Assembly (NCBI GenBank): GCA_027451905.1
Contig: DAIDHV010000003.1
Location: forward strand, 124,001 to 188,000
Origin: Armatimonadota bacterium
GTDB taxonomy: Bacteria > Armatimonadota > Fimbriimonadia > Fimbriimonadales > Fimbriimonadaceae
DNA length: 64,000 nucleotides
Direction of reading: 5' to 3'
Below the pieces are notes generated by a model that had not been told where the DNA came from, ran no database searches, and saw only the letters and a program-made list of their open reading frames with translations. The translations under genes and the position numbers were made by a program. Within the stretch, counting starts at the first letter, position 1; each line of letters begins with the position of its first letter. This document shows, piece by piece, positions 17,912 to 25,915 of this stretch.

Positions 17912-17965
17912 TTGACTTTGCTGAATCGGTTCAGCTATTATACAACAGATTTTGGAAAAAACCAA
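17912..17965. promoter_or_regulatory. Divergent promoters sharing a LacI-type operator
   Basis: Minus-strand promoter: TTGGTT (17960-17965) - 17 bp - TATAAT (17937-17942), reading into the LacI gene. Plus-strand promoter: TTGACT (17912-17917) - 18 bp - TATTAT (17936-17941), reading into the lipoprotein gene. Between them lies the palindrome GCTGAATCGGTTCAGC (17920-17935), with the central CG and TGAA-NCGN-TTCA form of LacI/CcpA-type operators. It covers the predicted start of the minus transcript and the spacer of the plus promoter. Confidence 0.75.
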
Positions 17966-17995
17966 ATTTTTTCTAAAATGATGGAAAATAACTCT

Positions 17996-18199
17996 ATGAA
18001 ATGGCAATCTCTTCAATGCGGACTGAGTTTGGTTTTATTGGCATCACTTGGCATCATTGCCCTTGGTGGTTGCGGCGGCGGCAAACAAACCCAGGGCACC
18101 AGCCCTCAAGCCCTCGGAATTGGGCCCCCTGCAAAGCCAGGAGGAGGAGTTGTGAAAGGGTTCAACCAAACCGCGACTCGGCCCGTTCCTAATAACTAA
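17996..18199 (+). CDS. Small putative lipoprotein
   Basis: 67 residues from ATG 17996 (MKWQSLQ); in-frame ATGs at 17978 and 17981 are alternatives. It has a hydrophobic signal segment ending LGGC, a plausible lipobox with Cys near residue 23. The mature part is about 45 residues, Gly/Pro/Thr/Gln-rich and probably disordered. It is divergent from the LacI gene, and a good promoter overlapping the LacI operator reads into it. Function unknown. Confidence 0.65.
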   Translation: MKWQSLQCGLSLVLLASLGIIALGGCGGGKQTQGTSPQALGIGPPAKPGGGVVKGFNQTATRPVPNN

Positions 18200-18282
18200 C
18201 TTGAAAAACCCTCCACTTGGTCTGTGGAAGGCATTAGAGGTCTTCATGGGTTTGGTTTTTTGCCCAACCAGCTTTGCAGAGT

Positions 18283-18660
18283 ATGGTTACGCTTGAACAA
18301 GTAAGCGAAATATGTGAATCCTTTCCAGGATCATTGCCCGGTGATTCAGAGCGATTTGGATATAGTGTGATCATTAAAGGAAGCCATAAGGGGTTTTGTT
18401 GGAGCTGGTTAGAACGAATTGACCCTAAAAAGGCGCGAATAGAAAATCGGTCGGTTTTGGCTGTTCGAGTTCCGAGTTTGTCGGCCAAAGAGGTTATCCT
18501 GGGGGCCAATACGGATGCCTATTTTACGGAGCCGCACTACAATGGATATCCTGCGGTTCTGGTGCGACTAGAAGAGATTGGTTATGAAGAGATGGCAGAT
18601 TTGCTGAGAATGGCCCACGAGTCTTTGACCACCTCACCGAAGAAGTCCCTGAAAAAGTAG
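18283..18660 (+). CDS. MmcQ/YjbR family protein
   Basis: 125 residues from ATG 18283; a TTG three codons earlier is less likely. The compact CyaY-like fold of this family is suggested by VSEICESFPGS, FGYSVIIKGSHKGFCWSW, LAVRVPS, FTEPHYNGYPAVLVRL and the C-terminal DLLRMAHES. It is sometimes annotated as a DNA-binding protein, but function is not established. The end is Lys-rich. Confidence 0.8.
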   Translation: MVTLEQVSEICESFPGSLPGDSERFGYSVIIKGSHKGFCWSWLERIDPKKARIENRSVLAVRVPSLSAKEVILGANTDAYFTEPHYNGYPAVLVRLEEIGYEEMADLLRMAHESLTTSPKKSLKK

Positions 18661-18728
18661 CTTGATGTCTTCCTTCAAAGTTCTTTTAAGTCGGTCCCGA
18701 TCCTCTGAGTCAATTCTAGCTTTCTGAT

Positions 18729-20522
18729 TTAGGGCACTTGGGGGTGGGAATATACGGCTTTTGTGCCTGGCCTTGGTGATAGCCAAGCCCTTTGCAGCCT
18801 CAATTGAGCCGACGTGGCTTGCGGATTTTCAGTGACTTCAAACACCGATTTTGCAAACACGGACCAATCTGCCGTGGTTTTGATGGCTTTTCCGTTTCTG
18901 ATGACGGAAATTTCCAACTTTGGTTGAGCCTTTGCAAGAGCCTGAATATCGGAGGAAGAAAGATTTTCAAGTTTTTCCGCCGATTCACCATTGACGGAGA
19001 TCAATTGGTCTCCTATTTGAAGTGTGGTCGAACCAGGGTCTGAAATAAGGTACTGCAACGCGCCGCCTTGGTATCGCTCTGCAGTCTGAAAGGGAAGGCT
19101 AAATTCTTGAATGGTTACATTTTTGCCAACTAGCCCAAGCTGATCCAATGCGGATTGGTACGGCAGGTCTCCAGGCTTCATGACCCACTGATCAAAATCG
19201 TGAGCTACCTGAGATCCCCCTTCTTTTTGGCACAGATTTCTAATTTCGCTTTCCGGAAATCCGGGTTGGTTGTTTCGGCACAGCCTCCAAAGCGCCATCT
19301 CAACTGAATCCAAGGAGTTTTTCCCGTGGGAGTGAGTTCGAATATCAACATCCAGCAAAAGTCCCAATAACCACCCTGTGTTGTAATAAGAAACTTTGTA
19401 GCCGTTGCTGTTGCCGTGGCCATGATCGGCGTCTCGAACTCGAAAGCTACTGTCATAAGGGCTTACTTGGAACCGGTACTTGTTTGATTCGGTAGCTACG
19501 ATGTTGGCCGCAATCGTCTTCAGAAGCCGATCCTTGCTAGACCAACCGTAGCGAGCTTGCAGAGTATGGGCATAGTAATCGGTGACTCCTTCCAGCCACC
19601 AGAGGGCACCGGTTCTTGGCAGTCTCGAGTAATCGAACGGGCCCAAGACCTTTGATCGGATTCGCTTGACATTCCATAAATGAAAAAACTCATGCATGAG
19701 AATGCCCTGAGCGCTTGCCCCAATTGTGCTGGGCATAGTGATTTCGGTGCTATTCAAGTGCTCAAGACCACCGCCGCCCCCTCTGCCTTTGAAGACATCA
19801 AAGTGCCATACATACCGCTTGTAGGGAGTCTCGCCAAAAAAGTTGCCCTCCGCATCGCTGACAAATTTGCAGCATTGAATCAGAAACTTTTGGTTTACGC
19901 TTTTAGCACCAGCACCATAAAGAACGATTTCATGGGGTTTGCCATGGGAAATATAATGGTCTTCCAAGAATTTGCCCATTGTGACGGGAGCATCGGCCAG
20001 CACATCATAACTTGGAGCCAAAAACTCTCCTGGGATATTTTGGTAAGGGTCAAGTTCCTCGGCCAGCTTCCAACCAACTGGAACTTCAATCGTCAGATGG
20101 CAAGATTCCTGTTGGCGACCATCGACGTAAAGGAAAGTTGAAGGGCCTTCAAAGTGAACAACTTGGTGGGAGATCCCGATCGGAACATTGTATCGAACAA
20201 CAAGGTCTCCACGGTTGCCCTCAATGACCCATGTTGAAAAATTGGGATGCTGGAACGAGGCATTGCTTCCATCTGAGTTCAGTGCTTTAAACTGCTGAAT
20301 GCTCTTTCCAAAATCTGCCTCAGAATAAGCACCCGGTTGCCATACTGGACTCTTTAAGACAATTCGGCCGGTGCCAGTGGGAACGATCATTTGAACATGA
20401 ATCGCGGCACCGATTGCTTCTTTTTGGATGGACACATGATAGTCAATGGTGGCTTGGCAATTTGCGGTTAGGGCGACTATTACTAAGAGAAGTACCAAAA
20501 GGCGGAAGTCGAGACGACGCAT
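18729..20522 (-). CDS. M61 family metallopeptidase with PDZ domain
   Basis: Exported zinc aminopeptidase of the glycyl-aminopeptidase family, 597 residues. Signal peptide at 1-23. An N-terminal beta domain (25-190) precedes the catalytic domain with HEFFH (H277, E278, H281) and the third ligand Glu in WWLEG (E311). The family signature HLWNVKRIRS directly follows the zinc motif. A PDZ domain lies at about 470-565 (LISDPGSTTLQIGDQLISVNG is its carboxylate-binding end). All catalytic residues are present. Confidence 0.93.
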   Translation of the reverse strand: MRRLDFRLLVLLLVIVALTANCQATIDYHVSIQKEAIGAAIHVQMIVPTGTGRIVLKSPVWQPGAYSEADFGKSIQQFKALNSDGSNASFQHPNFSTWVIEGNRGDLVVRYNVPIGISHQVVHFEGPSTFLYVDGRQQESCHLTIEVPVGWKLAEELDPYQNIPGEFLAPSYDVLADAPVTMGKFLEDHYISHGKPHEIVLYGAGAKSVNQKFLIQCCKFVSDAEGNFFGETPYKRYVWHFDVFKGRGGGGGLEHLNSTEITMPSTIGASAQGILMHEFFHLWNVKRIRSKVLGPFDYSRLPRTGALWWLEGVTDYYAHTLQARYGWSSKDRLLKTIAANIVATESNKYRFQVSPYDSSFRVRDADHGHGNSNGYKVSYYNTGWLLGLLLDVDIRTHSHGKNSLDSVEMALWRLCRNNQPGFPESEIRNLCQKEGGSQVAHDFDQWVMKPGDLPYQSALDQLGLVGKNVTIQEFSLPFQTAERYQGGALQYLISDPGSTTLQIGDQLISVNGESAEKLENLSSSDIQALAKAQPKLEISVIRNGKAIKTTADWSVFAKSVFEVTENPQATSAQLRLQRAWLSPRPGTKAVYSHPQVP

Positions 20523-20972
20523 GGTTAGACTTTATCAGATAGTCTCGTTTTTGTGGAGGCAGGCCATGGATTCGCGATGCAATTTGTAGTTGGGCTTGGC
20601 GGTAGGGTGCAATCCGCCACGACATTTGTATCGACTTTTGCGGTGCTAATGGATGCATTCCCGCAAGTTGCCATCTCCTACTTAAACGGCTGATGCACAG
20701 CGTCTGCAGTGGTATGTGGCGAATTCGCTACATCGCATGGCGCGCCAAGGTTTGCAACTTTTGGGGACGGAGCTAAAACTTCATATTAATATTCCAAAGG
20801 AGCGCATACTCACCGTCGGGAGGCGGAGACAAGCGAACGGGGTCGTTTATGGAAGTCCGAATCGCATTCGATTCTCCACAATCAAAAAAGTGTAAGACTA
20901 AAGCTGAACTATATGGTATTTTAGTTTAACTGTCACTGCATTTCAGCTTTGTCAAGGACACAAACTGCTCAA
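20523..20972. other. 450-bp intergenic stretch without a supported gene
   Basis: No convincing gene on either strand; the longest reading frames are under 40 codons. It contains a near-perfect 20-bp palindrome (20714-20733) and a 9-bp inverted repeat AAAGCTGAA / TTCAGCTTT (20900-20908 and 20942-20950), the latter just before the next gene. No tRNA, IS end or terminator was seen. Confidence 0.6.
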
Positions 20973-22421
20973 ATGAAAATTTCAAAGAGTCTAATTATTG
21001 TAGCGGTTTTGACCTTGTTAGCTATTGGCGGGTTTATTGCTCATTTAAGCAATAAGCTATATTACCAAAAAAGTGAGAAACAGGATGATGCGAAGATCAA
21101 ATCTCTCCTCCTTCAGGCACGCAACCTTGGTCTTAATCAACCAGTAGCGGCCTTACTTCCTCAGCCTTCAACTGTCCCATTGTCGCAGAATTCTTATTAT
21201 GTCTATCTGAAACACCAGCATGACTTGAGAAATGCCCAAAAAGCGATGCAAATGGAGAAGAAGTGGCGAGCACTCCAGACTATTCATGACATTTCTTGGC
21301 CTGGATATTCAGCGGAGTACTTAAGGGACTTGGCGTCGAAACTAACACACGAAATTGCAATCATCAAAAGAGCATCTTTGTTGCCATACTTCTATGCCCA
21401 CCACGATCTGAATCACCCCGATGTGATACTATTTCCGGAATTTGCAATTGCCGAAAGTTGTGCCAAGCTTATTCTCCTTGACATGCGTGTGGGGCTGTTT
21501 GCCAAAGACCGGGCAAGGGTCACGAACGACAATGCCGTTCTCCAAAAGATTGCTCACCAAATCACTGACGAAAAACTCTCAATTTCGCTTCTATTCGCAA
21601 AAAACATTAAGACTTGGGGTCTCGATTTGCTCTGGACTGACATGATTCTGCACCCACTTAGCCACTGGGAGCCATCGTATTATCTTAGCCTAGCAACAAA
21701 GCTGAAAGAGCCTTCAATGCTTCAAGACAGCTCGCTCGATTTTGCTTCTTTTGCCAGTCTTGCTACTCTGTTTGAATCAGAAAATCGTTTGAAGATCGCT
21801 AGTGAACTCGGCCTGACAAGCACTGGGATTGACGATCTTGGATCCACATATCAATATCAAAAGGAGCACCTTGGTCTTCATGTAGCGCGACACATTCTCC
21901 AAGTGGCTCTAAAAACTATAAATGCTAGCAGGTATCAGTTCAACGATATCGAAAAAATGACATCTGAAGTAAGGGATGCGACGAACGAGTTTTCAAGTCT
22001 AGGTGGACCAGAAGAACTCGTTGGTCAACTCATGGCAAGTCCAGGGGAATACTATTACCGATTCGGAAGGCTACTGCAAAGTATGAAAGAAGCATTTGCT
22101 CAAGCTGTAGTCACGAGAAACCAGTCCGGCTCTTGGCCAGATCATCTCGTGTTCCCACCCCACTATTTCATCCCTCCTAAGCTACCTTTTTCGACCGTTG
22201 CTGACGCTCATGGCATGAACACCGCTTCTCCTATTAATCCATTCACAAAACTACCGATTGAATTTAAGAAATTCGGACACGGATTTGCCCTTATTGGTGA
22301 GTATCCTGACGCAATTGGAAGTAGGAGTCAAACCGAAGTATCAGCTATTACCGGTTCTATGAAACCCGCGATCGTCATTGAGTGGACCGGCGCAAAGGTT
22401 GTTACCATTAACCTCAACTAA
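20973..22421 (+). CDS. Unrecognised membrane-anchored protein
   Basis: 482 residues from ATG 20973; a TTG eight codons earlier is possible. One N-terminal TM segment (SLIIVAVLTLLAIGGFIAHL) follows a basic start, so the bulk is probably periplasmic. The rest is predicted mostly helical with no motif I know, ending in a beta-type part (GHGFALIGEYPDA...VIEWTGAKVV) reminiscent of secreted-protein tails. It is flanked by long non-coding DNA and a pseudogene, suggesting a recent accessory insertion. No function is proposed. Confidence 0.6.
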   Translation: MKISKSLIIVAVLTLLAIGGFIAHLSNKLYYQKSEKQDDAKIKSLLLQARNLGLNQPVAALLPQPSTVPLSQNSYYVYLKHQHDLRNAQKAMQMEKKWRALQTIHDISWPGYSAEYLRDLASKLTHEIAIIKRASLLPYFYAHHDLNHPDVILFPEFAIAESCAKLILLDMRVGLFAKDRARVTNDNAVLQKIAHQITDEKLSISLLFAKNIKTWGLDLLWTDMILHPLSHWEPSYYLSLATKLKEPSMLQDSSLDFASFASLATLFESENRLKIASELGLTSTGIDDLGSTYQYQKEHLGLHVARHILQVALKTINASRYQFNDIEKMTSEVRDATNEFSSLGGPEELVGQLMASPGEYYYRFGRLLQSMKEAFAQAVVTRNQSGSWPDHLVFPPHYFIPPKLPFSTVADAHGMNTASPINPFTKLPIEFKKFGHGFALIGEYPDAIGSRSQTEVSAITGSMKPAIVIEWTGAKVVTINLN

Positions 22422-22561
22422 GTACTTTAGTCTCAATATCTATTCTGCCTTGAACGAGTTCGTTGCTAAGATATAAGAAACTGCACCCCAGACACATAAC
22501 CCAGCCAAGCACGGAATGATTTGATGGAAATTTGAACATCAGGCGCAACATCTCGTGTCGC

Positions 22562-22864
22562 GGTATTAAAGCAGGAAAGAGGCAGGTCACCCATCACCCC
22601 CTGCGGCTGGCAGTTTGTTTTGACCAGCAATAGCCAGTATTAGTAGATTTTGGGCTGAATTCAGATCAATCACCAGATTGGTCACAATCCGTGCTGGACG
22701 GCATCCACAAGGTGCGGCTTATGTTTAGCTTGGAGCATCGCGGCTATCACACTTTGAAAATAATGATGGTTGACCCTGGAGTTGTCTTGGAGCATATCAT
22801 TGTAAGCTCCCACAAATTGCCCAAGTCTGCTTTAGACCCTCGGAGTGGCTATTTCGCGCCTTAA
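22562..22864 (+). pseudogene. 3' remnant of a GH115-like gene
   Basis: One frame reads LRLAVCFDQQ, then a TAG at 22631-22633, then a further 76 codons to TAA at 22862. The later part contains DWSQSVLDGI and HTLKIMMVDPGVVLEHIIV. This matches by eye the end of GH115 (xylan alpha-1,2-glucuronidase type) proteins, where '(L)RxAVSxDD-xPPQ...W...V..N' is followed by 'G.HTLK.W.VDPGVVLQKIV' and 'SYLGPP' (here SGYFAP). The upstream 800 or more residues are missing and an in-frame stop interrupts the similarity, so it is a decayed fragment. The 5' limit is approximate. Confidence 0.65.
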
Positions 22865-22906
22865 AGATTGACCAGTTTCAAGGCAAAAGGTAGTCATTTG
22901 AGCAAC

Positions 22907-23251
22907 TTATGATCCAGTAGCGGAGAATTCAGCCTCGACATCTTCCGTCCGATGCTCAAATAGACTCTTGTGAGGCTGGTGGGTATCGAACACGCCTTGT
23001 TCCTGCCGTGTTTTTCGGCGCTGAACCAAGGCTAGAAGGGCAAACTCGAGGTGTTTGATTGCCATTTCATTTTCTGGACATGCCAAATCTTCTAGCTGGT
23101 ATCGCTTGAGTTTGCCAAGCAAGACTTCAATAACATCCTCAACTCGGCAGCCGTTTATGCCAACGTCATGCACTGGACCCGATTGAAATTTCACCGAGAT
23201 GAAGGGGCTGGCATCGAATTTCTGATAGGGTGCAATCTTTTTGGCGTTCAT
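22907..23251 (-). CDS. Small phage-type protein, possibly of the Acb2/Tad1 hairpin group
   Basis: 114 residues. Conserved-looking core: VHDVGINGCRVEDVIEVLLGKL, then CPENEMAIKHLEFALLAL, VQRRKTRQEQGV and a THQ tail. I associate this pattern (GxNGxxxEDxxxVxxxRLxxxQ, then CxENxxAIxxLExALxxLxxRxxxR) with small proteins frequent in phages, grouped with the Acb2/Tad1 cyclic-nucleotide sponges. The family link is from memory and unverified. It lies next to a pseudogene in a patch that looks horizontally acquired. No clear ribosome site precedes ATG 23251. Confidence 0.5.
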   Translation of the reverse strand: MNAKKIAPYQKFDASPFISVKFQSGPVHDVGINGCRVEDVIEVLLGKLKRYQLEDLACPENEMAIKHLEFALLALVQRRKTRQEQGVFDTHQPHKSLFEHRTEDVEAEFSATGS

Positions 23252-23328
23252 ATTTTATCTACGTTTTGGCAAGCGAGTCGGGACGGAATAGGCTGATATT
23301 TTAACCTAAAATTGATTCAGAAAGTGGT

Positions 23329-24528
23329 TCAAAAAACTTCGGAAGGCTGCCATTTTGGCAACATGTGGTCAAGAGGCTTATCGTGACGATATCCAAGCTC
23401 ATATTCTGCTTGAACAAGGGTATGAATCTCTCGGGTTCCCTCGTAAATCATTGCACCCCGAGAATTTCTGAAATAACGTTCGACTGGAAACTCATCAATG
23501 TACCCATAGGCTCCGTGGATTTCGACAGCATCGTTTGCAGATTGAAAGGCATAATTGCAGTTTTGCCACTTCGCCATAGAGACTTCTCTTGTGTGGCGCA
23601 GACCCTGATTTTTCATCCAGCCCACTTGATAGTAAAGGAGCCTTCCGATGTCTCGTCCTGCCACCATATTGGCGATCATCTGCTGAACCAGCTGCTTTTT
23701 ACCAATTTCCTCACCACCAACCTTACGCTCACTAGCATAGGTTCGGCAGGCATCAAGGCATGCGGTTATAATTCCAACCGCTCCCGCGGCAACCGTGTAC
23801 CGCCCGTGGTCTAAGGCGCTCATCGCAACTTTGAATCCATCCCCCTCTTGTCCAAGCAAGTTCTCGGCGGAAATTCGCATATTTTCAAAAAAGATTTGAC
23901 CTGTATTGCCGGCTCGAACCCCAAGTTTTCCTTTGAGCGGCTTGCTGGAAAATCCGGGGGTTGTTCGATCCACAATAAAAGCGGCGTAAGGAGCTTTTGC
24001 CGATGAAGCTTCTAACCTTGTGATCACCAAAAACTGATCGGCATAGTCGGCCAGTGAAATCCACGTCTTTTCGCCATTGATAACATAGCTAGAGCCTTCT
24101 TTTTTGGCTGAGGTCTTAATATTGATGGCGTCGGAGCCTGCATTGGGTTCGGTTAAGCCAAAAGCGCCAACTTTTTTACCACTCGCTAAATCGGGCAGCC
24201 ACCTCATTCTTTGCTCTTCATTGGCCCATTGCAAAAGGGTTAGGCAGTGAAGTCCGCTGTGGACGCTCATCACGACTCGAGCCGAAGTATCGGCTCTCTC
24301 GAGTTCTTCGCAAACGATTCCTAAGGAAATGTAATCGGTACCGGTGCCCCCGTATTTGACAGGAATGCTAACTCCTAAAATACCGGCTGAACCCATCTTT
24401 TGCAAAAGCACCCGATCGGATTTTGCTTCTCGGTCTCGCTCTTGCAGGCCAGGTAAAACCTCTTGCTGGCCAAATTTAAAAGCCATTTCTCGGATCAATT
24501 CGTGCTCGGCACTGAGGGAAAAGTCCAT
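23329..24528 (-). CDS. Acyl-CoA dehydrogenase
   Basis: FAD-dependent enzyme of short/medium-chain acyl-CoA oxidation, 399 residues from ATG 24528 (MDFSLSAEHE). The ORF extension to 24672 overlaps rsmG and is rejected. Seen: N-terminal helical domain, GAFGLTEPNAGSDA (FAD/substrate loop), GEKTWIS, the SALDHGR helix, and the catalytic Glu of IYEGTREI (about E363). No electron-transfer flavoprotein or other beta-oxidation genes are adjacent, so chain-length specificity is open. Confidence 0.94.
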   Translation of the reverse strand: MDFSLSAEHELIREMAFKFGQQEVLPGLQERDREAKSDRVLLQKMGSAGILGVSIPVKYGGTGTDYISLGIVCEELERADTSARVVMSVHSGLHCLTLLQWANEEQRMRWLPDLASGKKVGAFGLTEPNAGSDAINIKTSAKKEGSSYVINGEKTWISLADYADQFLVITRLEASSAKAPYAAFIVDRTTPGFSSKPLKGKLGVRAGNTGQIFFENMRISAENLLGQEGDGFKVAMSALDHGRYTVAAGAVGIITACLDACRTYASERKVGGEEIGKKQLVQQMIANMVAGRDIGRLLYYQVGWMKNQGLRHTREVSMAKWQNCNYAFQSANDAVEIHGAYGYIDEFPVERYFRNSRGAMIYEGTREIHTLVQAEYELGYRHDKPLDHMLPKWQPSEVF

Positions 24529-24560
24529 TGGTATAGGGTACCGTTTCTGACCGTAAGCGC

Positions 24561-25235
24561 ATGGATAAGGAGGCATTAAAATCAGGATCGGCAGGACTGG
24601 GGCTGAATCTCTCCGACCACCAAGTTGATCAATTTGAATCTTTTGAAGAGGCTTTGTATAGTCAGAACGCAATCATGAACCTCACCCGCGTTCCTCGGGA
24701 AGAATGCGTGACGCGCCACTTTTTAGATTGCCTAATTCTGAGCCCATTGATTGCAGAGTCTTCCACCGTCCTAGATGTCGGAACGGGACCAGGCTTGCCA
24801 GCTTGGCCAATCGCAGCCGCTAGACCAGACCTGACGGTTGTTGCGCTTGATTCCAGCAATAAATACATCCGGTTTTTGGAATCTCAGCCCTTGCCAAATT
24901 TGGAGCTTATTTTGGCGCGAGGGGAAGAATTTGCTGCAGTTGAAACGTTTGATTTTGTGACTGGCAGAGCGGTTGCTCCCCTTTCCATTCAACTGGAGCT
25001 ATCGATCAAGGCAGCCAAAATTGGAGGACTCGTTGCCCCGATGCGGTCTTCACTCGAGGAATTTGAAGGTACCGCAGAAATCATCAAAACCCTTAAATTG
25101 AAGCTGCTCGAGGTCAAAGTAATCCGAGTGCCTCATACGGACGTCGTAAGAAAAATCCCACTTTATCAGAAGGTTGCCAAGACGCCGGCCAGGTTTCCCC
25201 GAACTTGGGCAGAAATGAAAAAGAACCCCTTGTGA
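24561..25235 (+). CDS. rsmG: 16S rRNA (guanine-527 N7)-methyltransferase RsmG
   Basis: SAM-dependent methyltransferase that modifies G527 of 16S rRNA. The 224-residue protein has the family marks: NLTRVPREECVTRHFLDCL, motif I VLDVGTGPGLPAWPIA, ALDSSNKYIRFLES, and DFVTGRAVAPLS. It is divergent from the dehydrogenase gene. Length is slightly above the usual range of about 210. Confidence 0.95.
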   Translation: MDKEALKSGSAGLGLNLSDHQVDQFESFEEALYSQNAIMNLTRVPREECVTRHFLDCLILSPLIAESSTVLDVGTGPGLPAWPIAAARPDLTVVALDSSNKYIRFLESQPLPNLELILARGEEFAAVETFDFVTGRAVAPLSIQLELSIKAAKIGGLVAPMRSSLEEFEGTAEIIKTLKLKLLEVKVIRVPHTDVVRKIPLYQKVAKTPARFPRTWAEMKKNPL

Positions 25236-25240
25236 ATCGG

Positions 25241-25915
25241 TTAATTTTTTTGGTTAGCAGAGCCAACTAAGGAAATAATGCCCTTGGCATGGCTCTCGCT
25301 TGGATCGATTTTTAGAGCCTTTTTTGCAAGTTCCACTGCCTTCTCCGGTTGATTCATTTGTAGGTACAGGCTTGCCTCCTGAGTCAGGTAGGTTGCGGTA
25401 TTTGGATACAGGGCAAGGGCTTTGTTCACTTCCTTAAGACTGGTTGGATAGTCGTGCAAGTTGAAGTATGCCTTGCTGAGTAAATAATGGGCATCGGCCC
25501 TGGCAACATGAAGCCGAGGATCATTCAAAAGTTTGATTTCGATAAGAAATTGCTGAAACCGTTCGATGGCATGGTTATTCTTGTTGAGGGCTAGAAATGC
25601 CTCTCCAGCCGTGAGTCCAGGCAGGGGGTTTCCAGGTTTGTAGGCCAACATTCCATCGTACAATCGGATTGCTTTTGTAAGGTTAGAAATGTCGGTTTCA
25701 TCAAGCGGCTCACTCAGTTCAACTTTAGGAAACACGGCGCTGCTAAAGGCTTCTGCCTCTTTATTTGCCTCTTTGTAACCTGCTTCATCGGTGATTTCAA
25801 CTGCCTTATAAGGGTTTGGCGGTTTGGGGTGGCCGAAAAACTCAAACAATACTAAGATCGCTAAGGTTAGTAAGACCGAGCATCCAATCGCAAGCAAAAG
25901 CTGTTTAGGGCGCAA
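25241..25915 (-). CDS. Membrane-anchored TPR protein
   Basis: 224 residues from TTG 25915, overlapping the end of leuS by 11 bp, so it is probably co-transcribed and coupled. One TM helix at about 7-26 (LLLAIGCSVLLTLAILVLF), then TPR-type helices from about 65, best seen in LLSKAYFNLHDYPTSLKEVNKALALYP and LQMNQPEKAVELAKKALKIDP. Protein-interaction role likely; partner unknown. Confidence 0.8.
   Translation of the reverse strand: MRPKQLLLAIGCSVLLTLAILVLFEFFGHPKPPNPYKAVEITDEAGYKEANKEAEAFSSAVFPKVELSEPLDETDISNLTKAIRLYDGMLAYKPGNPLPGLTAGEAFLALNKNNHAIERFQQFLIEIKLLNDPRLHVARADAHYLLSKAYFNLHDYPTSLKEVNKALALYPNTATYLTQEASLYLQMNQPEKAVELAKKALKIDPSESHAKGIISLVGSANQKN

Noticed and set aside
18208-18230. CCTCCAC/GTGGAAGG hairpin after the small lipoprotein gene
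   Set aside because: Short imperfect stem without a T-run.
20577-20693. 38-codon frame (MQFVVGLGG...) in the gap after the M61 gene
   Set aside because: No ribosome site, no recognised similarity, too short to support alone.
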